This document shows, piece by piece, positions 1-5,539 of a stretch of 5,539 bases of DNA; position 1 is the first letter of the stretch, and every line of letters begins with the position of its first letter. The stretch is from positions 1 through 5,539 of the forward strand of contig DATMRA010000230.1 in the NCBI GenBank assembly GCA_035566535.1. Direction: 5' to 3'. Below the pieces are notes generated by a model. That model did no database searches, had not been told where the DNA came from, and worked only from the letters and a program-made list of their open reading frames with translations. A program made the translations under genes and the position numbers. The stretch comes from JAFARE01 sp035566535. GTDB taxonomy: Bacteria; Chloroflexota; Dormibacteria; Aeolococcales; Aeolococcaceae.

Positions 1-501
1 CAGACGCGGATCATCGACGACGTCATCCAGACGGATGCTGCCCTCAACCCCGGCAACTCAGGCGGCGCGCTGGCCGACAGCTCCGCCCGCGTTGTCGGCA
101 TCAACACTGCGCTCGCTGGCATCGGCGTCGGCCTCGCCGTGCCCATCAACTCCACCACCTCGCGCATCGTCAGCGCCTTGATGCACGAGGGGCGTGTCCG
201 CCGCGCCTACCTCGGCGTCGCCGGCGCGGCCCGGCCCTTGCCGCCTCGATGGGCGGAGCAGCTGGGGCGCAAGGCGGCGATGGAGGTGTCCGACGTCGTG
301 GCCGGAAGCCCAGCCGAAGCAGCTGGTCTTCGCCGCGGCGACATCATCGTCGAGGTCGACGCCAGGCCGGTCGAAAGGCCCGGAGACATCCAACGGCTCA
401 TGGTGGGCACCGCCATCGACCGCTTCATGGTGCTCCGGGTCATCCGGAACCGGCAGATCCATACCCTGACCGCGATCCCCGACGAGCTGCGCGCCGCCTG
501 A
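1..501 (+). CDS. HtrA/DegP-like S1C serine protease with one PDZ domain, C-terminal part (5' end outside window)
   Basis: This is the last 166 residues of a trypsin-like serine protease of the HtrA (S1C) family. Such enzymes usually act on misfolded proteins outside the cytoplasmic membrane. The frame is open from base 1 and ends at TGA 499-501. Visible residues 10-22 carry the catalytic serine motif NPGNSGG, with the nucleophile at Ser20 (codon 58-60). Residues 31-54 match the end of the protease barrel (VVGINT, then LAVPIN). A PDZ domain follows at about residues 69-160, with the ligand loop YLGV and the typical segment GSPAEAAGLRRGDIIVEVD. The His and Asp of the triad and any signal peptide or membrane anchor lie upstream of the window, so localisation is not visible. 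There is room for only one PDZ domain, as in DegS-like or actinobacterial and chloroflexal members rather than two-PDZ DegP. The internal ATG at 139 is not a credible start because the active-site serine lies before it. Confidence 0.93.
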   Translation, partial: QTRIIDDVIQTDAALNPGNSGGALADSSARVVGINTALAGIGVGLAVPINSTTSRIVSALMHEGRVRRAYLGVAGAARPLPPRWAEQLGRKAAMEVSDVVAGSPAEAAGLRRGDIIVEVDARPVERPGDIQRLMVGTAIDRFMVLRVIRNRQIHTLTAIPDELRAA

Positions 502-510
502 GCCTTCACG

Positions 511-515
511 GGAGG
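511..515 (+). promoter_or_regulatory. Shine-Dalgarno-like GGAGG ahead of the radical SAM gene
   Basis: GGAGG lies in the short gap after the protease stop codon. It overlaps the GTG at 515, so it cannot serve that codon. It lies 20 bases before the ATG at 536, which is long for a ribosome site. A second purine run (GGGGGA, about 519-525) lies about 11 bases before the ATG. Together these favour the ATG at 536 over the GTG at 515, without proving it. Confidence 0.4.
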
Positions 516-535
516 TGGCGGGGGACAATCGTTTG

Positions 536-1804
536 ATGCGTCCCTGTGTCGGCCGGCTGGACGGTTCCCTCGAGATCCTCGGTGGTCTTCGGCCTGCCGC
601 GCGGTCAGGGACGCAGGTGGTGCCGCTGACCCCCGCCGATGTGGTGCCCCTCCCGGATGACGCCACCCTGATGCACCTGCCGGGCAGGACCGCGTTGGCG
701 CTCGACGATCGAGGGAATCCCTTCGTGGTCGACGGCTTCCTCACCGTAGCAGCGGTGCTGCCCGTCGGCTACCTGCGCACGCTGTTGCCGGCGGGCCGGG
801 TGGAGGCGGGTGGGCGGCGGCTCCCGCTCTTCGGGTACACGGCGGTGGCGGAGCACAACGGCCGGCTTGTGGCTGCCGCGATCCGAACGGACACCTTGGC
901 GTGGTGGCAGCCGGCCACGCGACGAACGGAGAAGCTCGGACCGGCGGTCGACGCCGCTCGGAGGGCGCTCCCCGGCAACCGGCTGGTCGACCACCTGGCG
1001 GTGTGCGCGCTGGAGAACCGCTGCTACACGGCGCAGAACACATTCCTCCGCCAGTACGAGGGTGCGCTCCCTGCTTCGCCCGCGTGCAACGCAGACTGCC
1101 TCGGCTGTATTTCGCTGCAGACCGACGGGGAAGCGCCGGCGCCGCAGCCGCGCATGCGCTTCGCACCCACCGCCAAGGAGCTGGTCGAGCTGGCCGATTA
1201 CCACCTGGGCGGCAGAGAAGCCGCCATCGTCTCCTTTGGGCAGGGATGCGAGGGCGAGCCGTTGACGCGCGACGACGCGCTGGTGGAGGCGACGCGGGAG
1301 ATACGGAGGCGGCACCCCGGCGCGACGGTGCACATCAACACCAACGGCAGCAAGCCGCACGTGCTGCGCGCGCTGGTCGAGGCAGGTTGCAACAGCGTCC
1401 GCATCAGCGCAATTTCGTTTACCGACAACATATTTCGGGCCTACTACCGGCCCGTCGGATACACCTTGGACGATGTCGTGGCCTGCGGCCGCGTGATGGC
1501 GGACGCGGGTGGCCAGGTCTGCATCAACCTGCTCACCGTGCCCGGCTTGAGCGACGCACCGGACGAGATCGAGCGGACCGTGCGCGCCGCACGGGAGATG
1601 GGCGTGCACCAGATTCAGTGGCGTTCGCTCAACGTCGACCACGACTGGCTGATCGACGTGCTGCAGCACCGCGGCCACGCGCTGGATGATGGAATCGGCA
1701 TGGCGGCCGCGCTGCAGACGGCGCGCGAGCAGCTGCCCGGCGTCGAACACGGCAACTTCACACGCCCGGTGGCCGCGGCGCCGGCGTCACCGGCCGGCGT
1801 CTAG
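536..1804 (+). CDS. Radical SAM domain protein, substrate unknown
   Basis: A 422-residue protein from the ATG at 536; a GTG at 515 would add 7 residues. The radical SAM signature CNADCLGC (CxxxCxxC) is at residues 184-191 and should bind the 4Fe-4S cluster that cleaves S-adenosylmethionine. It is followed by SFGQGCEGEP at 233-242, which fits the GGE-type SAM-binding strand, then INTNGS at 267-272 and later strand/helix repeats expected of a partial TIM barrel, to about residue 375. The first 180 residues form a separate region that I cannot assign; it contains LPGR (48-51) and ends with a CALENRC pair of cysteines (157, 163). Further cysteines at 238, 285, 317 and 329 could support an auxiliary cluster, which is inference. 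The tail after about 410 is Ala/Pro-rich. I recall similar proteins with the phrase ACNADCLGCISLQ in other bacteria, but no established function. The gene lies 34 bases after the protease gene and 64 bases before rpmE. It might act on a translation component, but only position suggests this. Confidence 0.85.
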   Translation: MRPCVGRLDGSLEILGGLRPAARSGTQVVPLTPADVVPLPDDATLMHLPGRTALALDDRGNPFVVDGFLTVAAVLPVGYLRTLLPAGRVEAGGRRLPLFGYTAVAEHNGRLVAAAIRTDTLAWWQPATRRTEKLGPAVDAARRALPGNRLVDHLAVCALENRCYTAQNTFLRQYEGALPASPACNADCLGCISLQTDGEAPAPQPRMRFAPTAKELVELADYHLGGREAAIVSFGQGCEGEPLTRDDALVEATREIRRRHPGATVHINTNGSKPHVLRALVEAGCNSVRISAISFTDNIFRAYYRPVGYTLDDVVACGRVMADAGGQVCINLLTVPGLSDAPDEIERTVRAAREMGVHQIQWRSLNVDHDWLIDVLQHRGHALDDGIGMAAALQTAREQLPGVEHGNFTRPVAAAPASPAGV

Positions 1805-1825
1805 CCGTGGGCGTGATTTGCCCTG

Positions 1826-1834
1826 TGCTATCGT
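1826..1834 (+). promoter_or_regulatory. Candidate extended -10 promoter element for rpmE
   Basis: The 64-base gap before rpmE holds TGCTATCGT, which matches the extended -10 pattern TGnTATnnT. No good -35 hexamer lies 16-18 bases upstream. An alternative reading is TTGCCC (1818-1823) with TACATT (1838-1843), but its 14-base spacing is too short. A start of transcription near 1841 would leave a leader of about 28 bases. This is a weak call from pattern alone. Confidence 0.28.
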
Positions 1835-1868
1835 GGGTACATTCCCCAGAACGCGGATCACGAGTGCC

Positions 1869-2081
1869 ATGAAGACTGGAATCCACCCCGAATATCACAC
1901 CGACGCTGTCGTGCACTGTCTGTGCGGCAATACGTTCACCACGGGATCGACGCTGCCCGAGCTCAAGACCGAGGTGTGCTCCGTCTGCCATCCCTTCTTC
2001 ACGGGCACGCAACGGATAATCGATACCGGCGGCCAGGTGGAACGCTTCCGCCGCCGCGCGCAGCGCGCCCAGAAGAATTAG
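1869..2081 (+). CDS. rpmE: 50S ribosomal protein L31, zinc-binding type
   Basis: A 70-residue protein, the usual length for bacterial L31, which sits on the large subunit and contributes to the bridge with the small subunit. The N-terminus MKTGIHPEYH is typical of the family. Cys17 and Cys19 (CLC) with Cys37 and Cys40 (CSVC) form the CxC...CxxC set of the zinc-binding (C+) form. Next comes the conserved HPFFTG segment at 41-46. The tail (57-70) is rich in Arg and Lys, as expected for rRNA contact. The start at 1869 is set by the family N-terminus; the ribosome site is weak, with only GGAT at 1855-1858. The open frame runs further upstream without family similarity. The stop TAG directly abuts the next gene's ATG, which suggests co-transcription and perhaps translational coupling. 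A cysteine-free, zinc-independent paralogue, if the genome has one, would lie elsewhere. Confidence 0.97.
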   Translation: MKTGIHPEYHTDAVVHCLCGNTFTTGSTLPELKTEVCSVCHPFFTGTQRIIDTGGQVERFRRRAQRAQKN

Positions 2082-3104
2082 ATGGCGCGCCCGCTACGAG
2101 CGGGTGACCGGCGGTTCTCAGCGGCTCAGCGGCGTAGCATGCGTCGGGTGAAGCGTTCTCTCAGGCTGCGAGACGTATTCCTCACGGCGGCCGTCAACGC
2201 CGTCAATGCCCCGCCGACCACCTTCTTCTACGGCGGGCAGGCTGTCATCGAGGGCGTGCTCATGCGCGGCCGGCGCCACTACGCCGTCGCCGCCCGAAAG
2301 CCCGACGGCGCCATCACCGTGTTCAGCGAGGCGCTCAAATCTCGCGTGTACACAAGCAGTTTCTGGTCGAAACCATTTCTCCGCGGCGTCGCCGGCTTGA
2401 TCGAGATGATTCACCTGGGCATGCGAGCCCTGCAGTGGTCTGCAGGCGTGCAGTTGGGCGAGGACGCGCAGATCAGCCCCGCGTTGATGCGCGTCACGAT
2501 GGGCATATCCGTGATCTTCGGGTTGGGCCTGTTCATCGGCGCCCCGCTCGGCATCAGCGCACTCCTGCACCGCGCGCCGGTGCGCTCCATCACCGGCGTG
2601 GCCATCGAGGGCGTCGTCAGGGGGTTGATCCTGGTCGGATACCTGCTGATCATCGGGCAGGTGGGCAGCGTCCGCCGCCTCTTCCACTACCACGGGGCGG
2701 AGCACAAGGCGATCAACTGCCTGGAGAGCGGTGATCCAATCGACGTCGAGCACGTACGCCCGGCGAGTCGCCTGCATCCGCGGTGTGGAACCGGGTTCAT
2801 CGTGGTGGTGGCATTCGTGAGCATCGTGGTCTTCGCGCCGCTCGGGCTTCTGCCCACGGCGGTGCGCATCCTCTGCCAGATCGCGCTGGTGCCCGTGGTG
2901 GCGGCGATCTCGTACGAGGCGATCCGCCTGCTCGCACGGAAACGGCACACGGCGATTGGGCGGATCCTCCTTGGCCCCGTGCTGGCCACGCAGCTGCTGA
3001 GCACTCGCGAGCCCGATGACCGCCAGATCGAGGTCGCCATCGCTGCGCTGAACGCCGCGCGTTCCGGCGAAACGGTTGTCGGCGAGCTCGTCGCCGTGCC
3101 GTAA
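2082..3104 (+). CDS. DUF1385 family membrane protein (YqhQ-like), function unknown
   Basis: A 340-residue protein of the DUF1385/YqhQ family, whose biochemical role is not established. The family core begins at YGGQAVIEGVLMRG (50-63). Other hallmarks are FHYHGAEHKAIN (201-212), LHPRCGTGF (231-239) and LLSTREPDDRQIEVAI (305-320). Hydrophobic stretches at about 138-160, 174-193, 238-256 and 260-281 suggest about four membrane segments. The His/Glu/Cys motifs lie between the second and third, close to the membrane surface, and could bind a metal (inference). The ATG at 2082 follows the rpmE stop with no gap, and AGAAG (2071-2075) is a possible ribosome site 6 bases ahead. An ATG at 2139 would remove 19 Arg-rich residues outside the conserved core and remains possible. 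The next gene, prfA, starts 15 bases later. The rpmE-DUF1385-prfA/prmC order recurs in Gram-positive and Chloroflexota-type genomes, hinting at a link with translation or simple shared expression. Confidence 0.92.
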   Translation: MARPLRAGDRRFSAAQRRSMRRVKRSLRLRDVFLTAAVNAVNAPPTTFFYGGQAVIEGVLMRGRRHYAVAARKPDGAITVFSEALKSRVYTSSFWSKPFLRGVAGLIEMIHLGMRALQWSAGVQLGEDAQISPALMRVTMGISVIFGLGLFIGAPLGISALLHRAPVRSITGVAIEGVVRGLILVGYLLIIGQVGSVRRLFHYHGAEHKAINCLESGDPIDVEHVRPASRLHPRCGTGFIVVVAFVSIVVFAPLGLLPTAVRILCQIALVPVVAAISYEAIRLLARKRHTAIGRILLGPVLATQLLSTREPDDRQIEVAIAALNAARSGETVVGELVAVP

Positions 3105-3119
3105 GAGTTCGAGACAGAG

Positions 3120-4214
3120 ATGGCCGGAATCGAGGAACGGCTCGCGGCCCTGGAACAGCGGTACACGGAGTTGGGTCGCGAGCTTGCCGAACCCGACGCG
3201 TATCAGGACCACGAGCGCATCCAGCACCTGTCCCAGGAGCAGGCACGGCTGCGTGACGTCGTCGAGACCGCGAGGCGCTGGAAGGAGGCGCAGCGAGCTT
3301 CGAACGAGGCTGAGGAGATGGCGCGCGACGAGCACGACCCCGAACTGGTCGCGCTCGCCGAGGACGAGATCCGCGCCCAGCGAACCGCGGCAGAGCACGC
3401 GTATGCCGCGTTGCAGACCCTTCTGTTGCCGTCGGACCCGAACGACGAACGCGATGTCGTCGTCGAGGTGCGCGCCGGCACCGGCGGTGATGAGGCCGCC
3501 CTGTTCGCGGCCGACCTGTTCCGCATGTACGCTCGATACGCGGAGCGGCGCCGCTGGCGGGTGGAGGTCATCGATCAAAACGAAACGTCTGGACACGGCT
3601 TCAAGGAGATCGTCTTCGAGGTCCACGGTCGTGGCGCCTACTCGCGGCTGAAATTCGAGAGCGGAGTGCACCGCGTGCAGCGCGTGCCGGAAACAGAGGC
3701 GCAGGGGCGCATCCACACATCCGCAGCCTCCGTCGTGGTGTTGCCCGAGGCCGACGAGCTCGAGGTGGAGATCGACGAGAACGACCTGAAGATCGATGTC
3801 TACCGCAGTACCGGCCCGGGCGGCCAGAGCGTCAACACGACCGACTCGGCGGTGCGAATCACACATGTACCGAGTGGCCTCGTGGTGAGCATCCAGGATG
3901 AGAAGTCGCAGATCAAGAATCGCGCCAAGGCGATGCGCGTGCTGCGCGCGCGCCTGTACGACATGGCGGAGGCGAAGCGCGAAGCTGAGTTGAAGGAGAC
4001 GCGCCGCCTGATGGTTCGCAGCGGTGATCGCAGCGACAAGATCCGCACGTACAACTATCCGCAGTCACGCGTCACCGATCACCGTATCGACCTGACGTTG
4101 CATCAGTTGCAGCGCGTGCTCGACGGTGATCTCGACCTGCTGATCGAACCGCTGGCCCAGGAGGATCAGGCCCGCCGCCTGCTCGAGGAAACCGAGGCGG
4201 TCGCGGTCACCTGA
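3120..4214 (+). CDS. prfA: Peptide chain release factor 1 (RF1)
   Basis: A 364-residue class I release factor, close to the usual 355-365. RF1 reads UAA and UAG in the ribosomal A site and triggers release of the finished protein. The N-terminal coiled-coil domain covers about residues 1-100. The core contains VRAGTGGDEAALFAADLFRMY (118-138). The stop-codon tripeptide is PET at 190-192 within VQRVPETEAQGRIHTSA. PxT marks RF1, whereas RF2 has SPF, so the identity is firm. The catalytic GGQ is at 234-236 within STGPGGQSVNTTDS; Gln236 is the expected target of the PrmC enzyme encoded next. The C-terminal part keeps SGDRSDKIRTYN and RVTDHRI. The start at 3120 follows DUF1385 by 15 bases and has only a weak purine-rich ribosome site (GAGACAGAG). 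The gene ends in TGA, a codon read by RF2 rather than RF1. Confidence 0.98.
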   Translation: MAGIEERLAALEQRYTELGRELAEPDAYQDHERIQHLSQEQARLRDVVETARRWKEAQRASNEAEEMARDEHDPELVALAEDEIRAQRTAAEHAYAALQTLLLPSDPNDERDVVVEVRAGTGGDEAALFAADLFRMYARYAERRRWRVEVIDQNETSGHGFKEIVFEVHGRGAYSRLKFESGVHRVQRVPETEAQGRIHTSAASVVVLPEADELEVEIDENDLKIDVYRSTGPGGQSVNTTDSAVRITHVPSGLVVSIQDEKSQIKNRAKAMRVLRARLYDMAEAKREAELKETRRLMVRSGDRSDKIRTYNYPQSRVTDHRIDLTLHQLQRVLDGDLDLLIEPLAQEDQARRLLEETEAVAVT

Positions 4215-4216
4215 GG
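4213..4216 (+). promoter_or_regulatory. GAGG ribosome binding site that favours GTG 4222 as the prmC start
   Basis: GAGG overlaps the prfA stop codon (TGA 4212-4214) and lies 5 bases before the GTG at 4222. It overlaps the GTG at 4216 and so cannot serve that codon. Placing the ribosome site of prmC inside the prfA stop suggests that ribosomes ending prfA re-start on prmC. Confidence 0.5.
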
Positions 4217-4221
4217 TGGCG

Positions 4222-5115
4222 GTGTCCACGCGGACCCTGCTCGAGGTCGTCCGGTTGAGCACGACGTTCCTGGCCCAGCACGGCAGCGCGAGTGCGCGTC
4301 TCGACGCCGAGCTGCTGGCTGCTCACGCGCTGCGGCTGCGCCGGATCGACCTGTACCTGCAATTCGACCGCCCGCTGCGAGACGACGAGCTCGAATCGGT
4401 GCGCGAGATGGTCCGGCGTCGTGGGCAGGGCGAGCCCGTGGCGTACATCACCGGTGTGCGCGAGTTCTACGGACGCGAGTTCGCTGTCAACCGCGATGTG
4501 CTCATCCCACGTCCGGAGACGGAAACGCTCGTGCAGGTGGCGCTGGACCACCTCCGGGCCGTGGCGGCCGGCAGGAGCGTGCTTCACGTCGTGGACCTGG
4601 GAACGGGGAGCGGCTGCATCGCCGTGACGCTCGCCTGCGAGCTTCCCGATATCAGGCTGACGGCGACCGACGTGAGCGGCGCCGCGCTCGAGGTTGCCCG
4701 GGCCAACGCCTCCCGCCACGGGGTCAGTGAGCGCATCACCTTCGTCGAAACATCATGGGCCGACGCGGTTGACGGTCCGATCGACGTTGTGGTGAGCAAC
4801 CCGCCCTACGTGACCGACGCCGAGCTGGCGGAGACCGAGCGCGACGTGCGCGCCTTCGAGCCGGAGACGGCGCTGCTCGGTGGCGAGGACGGCCTGCGCG
4901 CATACCGTGCCTTGCTGGAGTCGATTCGCGACCGCATGAACGCTGAAGCCGCCGTGTTTGTCGAGGTGGACCCGCGTCGTGCCGGGGGCGTTCTCGAGCT
5001 CATGCCGGCTGCGCTCCCGGGATTCTCCACGGCGCTGCACGCCGACCTGACGGGACGTGCACGGGTGGCCGCCTGTGTGGAGCGGCGCACCCTCCTTGCT
5101 GGGGCGGGGGGTTAA
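4222..5115 (+). CDS. prmC: Peptide chain release factor N5-glutamine methyltransferase
   Basis: A 297-residue protein (299 if started at GTG 4216) of the PrmC/HemK family. It uses S-adenosylmethionine to methylate the side-chain amide of the glutamine in the GGQ motif of release factors, which improves peptide release. With numbering from 4222, an N-terminal helical substrate-binding domain covers about 1-70 (LDAELLAAHAL near 27-37). YITGVREFYGREF at 75-87 and IPRPETE at 95-101 are family hallmarks. SAM-binding motif I is DLGTGSGCIAV at 125-135, and the catalytic NPPY is at 193-196. The stretch FEPETALLGGEDGL (212-225) is also typical. The C-terminus fits in HADLTGRARV (273-282). One deviation is VEVDPRRAG (247-255), where many relatives have EIG followed by a Gln. 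The gene lies 7 bases after prfA, its substrate gene, a common pairing. Confidence 0.96.
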   Translation: MSTRTLLEVVRLSTTFLAQHGSASARLDAELLAAHALRLRRIDLYLQFDRPLRDDELESVREMVRRRGQGEPVAYITGVREFYGREFAVNRDVLIPRPETETLVQVALDHLRAVAAGRSVLHVVDLGTGSGCIAVTLACELPDIRLTATDVSGAALEVARANASRHGVSERITFVETSWADAVDGPIDVVVSNPPYVTDAELAETERDVRAFEPETALLGGEDGLRAYRALLESIRDRMNAEAAVFVEVDPRRAGGVLELMPAALPGFSTALHADLTGRARVAACVERRTLLAGAGG

Positions 5116-5140
5116 AGGGTAGTGTCGGCGCAAATCCCAC

Positions 5141-5539
5141 ATGACCCCAACCCTCGACGAAACCACGGCCATTGTTGACGTGGTTGACGTAGACCGGCCG
5201 GTACCAGCCGGGGGCGTGGCTGGAGCTCAGCGACGGGTGGCGGTGACTCTCGACGATGTCGAGAAGCGCTTCGGGGATGTGGTCGCGGTGACCGGCGTGA
5301 ACCTCGAGATCGGCGACGGAGAATTCTTTTCGATGCTCGGCCCGTCGGGCTCGGGCAAGACCACCACACTCCGATTGATCGCCGGTTTCGAATCCCTGAC
5401 GCGCGGCCGGATCTCTTTATACGGCCGCGACGTGTCGAAGATTCCCGCCTTCGAGCGCGATGTCAACACGGTCTTTCAGGACTACGCGCTCTTTCCACAT
5501 ATGAACGTGAACGAGAACGTGGGCTACGGCCTGATGGTG
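5141..5539 (+). CDS. PotA-like ABC transporter ATP-binding protein, N-terminal part (3' end outside window)
   Basis: 133 visible residues of an ABC importer ATPase, most like PotA of spermidine/putrescine uptake. The domain starts at about residue 33 (VAVTLDDVEKRFGD). The Walker A loop GPSGSGKTT is at 67-75 with the ATP-binding Lys73. The Q-loop Gln113 is in NTVFQDYALFPHM (109-121), a wording characteristic of PotA and related polyamine or 2-aminoethylphosphonate type importers. The signature motif, Walker B and C-terminal regulatory domain lie beyond the window. From the ATG at 5141 there is an extra leader of 32 residues with no family match. A GTG at 5237, with GGAG at 5222-5225, would start just at the domain and may be the true start. 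The gene follows prmC by 25 bases but has no evident functional tie to it; permease and binding-protein genes would be expected downstream. Substrate is inferred, not shown. Confidence 0.9.
   Translation, partial: MTPTLDETTAIVDVVDVDRPVPAGGVAGAQRRVAVTLDDVEKRFGDVVAVTGVNLEIGDGEFFSMLGPSGSGKTTTLRLIAGFESLTRGRISLYGRDVSKIPAFERDVNTVFQDYALFPHMNVNENVGYGLMV

Noticed and set aside
190..192. PET instead of PAT in the RF1 stop-codon tripeptide, as a possible altered specificity
   Set aside because: These are residue positions in the prfA protein (codons 3687-3695 in the window). The middle residue varies among normal RF1 proteins and PET is, to my knowledge, found in Bacillus RF1, so no change in codon reading is implied.
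605..1750. Open frame of 381 codons on the - strand
   Set aside because: It is opposite the radical SAM gene and shows the same GC-driven artefact, with no recognisable protein motif.
1780..1799. Repeated GCCGGCG near the end of the radical SAM gene as a possible terminator
   Set aside because: The two copies are self-complementary GC runs within coding sequence for an Ala/Pro-rich tail, and no T-run follows, so an intrinsic terminator is not supported.
2429..2446. Inverted repeat CCTGCA / TGCAGG
   Set aside because: A 6-base stem inside the DUF1385 coding sequence with no T-run; expected by chance in GC-rich DNA.
2118..3866. Long open frame of 582 codons on the - strand
   Set aside because: It lies opposite DUF1385 and prfA, both with clear family motifs. 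The GC-rich third positions of those genes suppress stop codons on the reverse strand. Its translation shows no family motif and a composition typical of such shadows.
1..5539. Mobile element, CRISPR array, tRNA or riboswitch
   Set aside because: All gaps between genes are under 125 bases even with the late starts. No spaced repeats, cloverleaf-like sequence, transposase motif or terminal inverted repeat was seen.

Overview
The window is GC-rich bacterial chromosome with tightly packed genes, all on the + strand. There is no sign of mobile elements, tRNA or rRNA genes, or CRISPR repeats. In order it holds the 3' end of an HtrA-type serine protease gene (1-501), a radical SAM protein of unknown substrate (536-1804), ribosomal protein L31 rpmE (1869-2081), a DUF1385/YqhQ membrane protein (2082-3104), release factor 1 prfA (3120-4214), the release-factor methyltransferase prmC (about 4222-5115), and the 5' end of a PotA-like ABC transporter ATPase (5141 or 5237 to the window edge).

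The core is the run rpmE - DUF1385 - prfA - prmC. Gaps within it are 0, 15 and 1-7 bases, so it is very probably one transcript. It joins a ribosomal protein, the factor that ends translation at UAA/UAG, and the enzyme that methylates that factor's GGQ glutamine. The DUF1385 membrane protein sits in the middle and its role is not known. This order, from general knowledge, is seen in Firmicutes (Clostridia), Chloroflexota and related Terrabacteria lineages. With the high GC, an uncultured Chloroflexota/Dormibacterota-like or similar organism is plausible, but the sequence does not settle the phylum.

The radical SAM gene directly upstream of rpmE is the least explained gene. It has a clear CxxxCxxC cluster motif, a large unassigned N-terminal region and several extra cysteines. 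The protease fragment at the left edge and the transporter ATPase at the right edge look like neighbours of separate function. No wholly new system is evident. The best leads are the radical SAM protein and the DUF1385 protein, both of unknown function and both beside translation genes.
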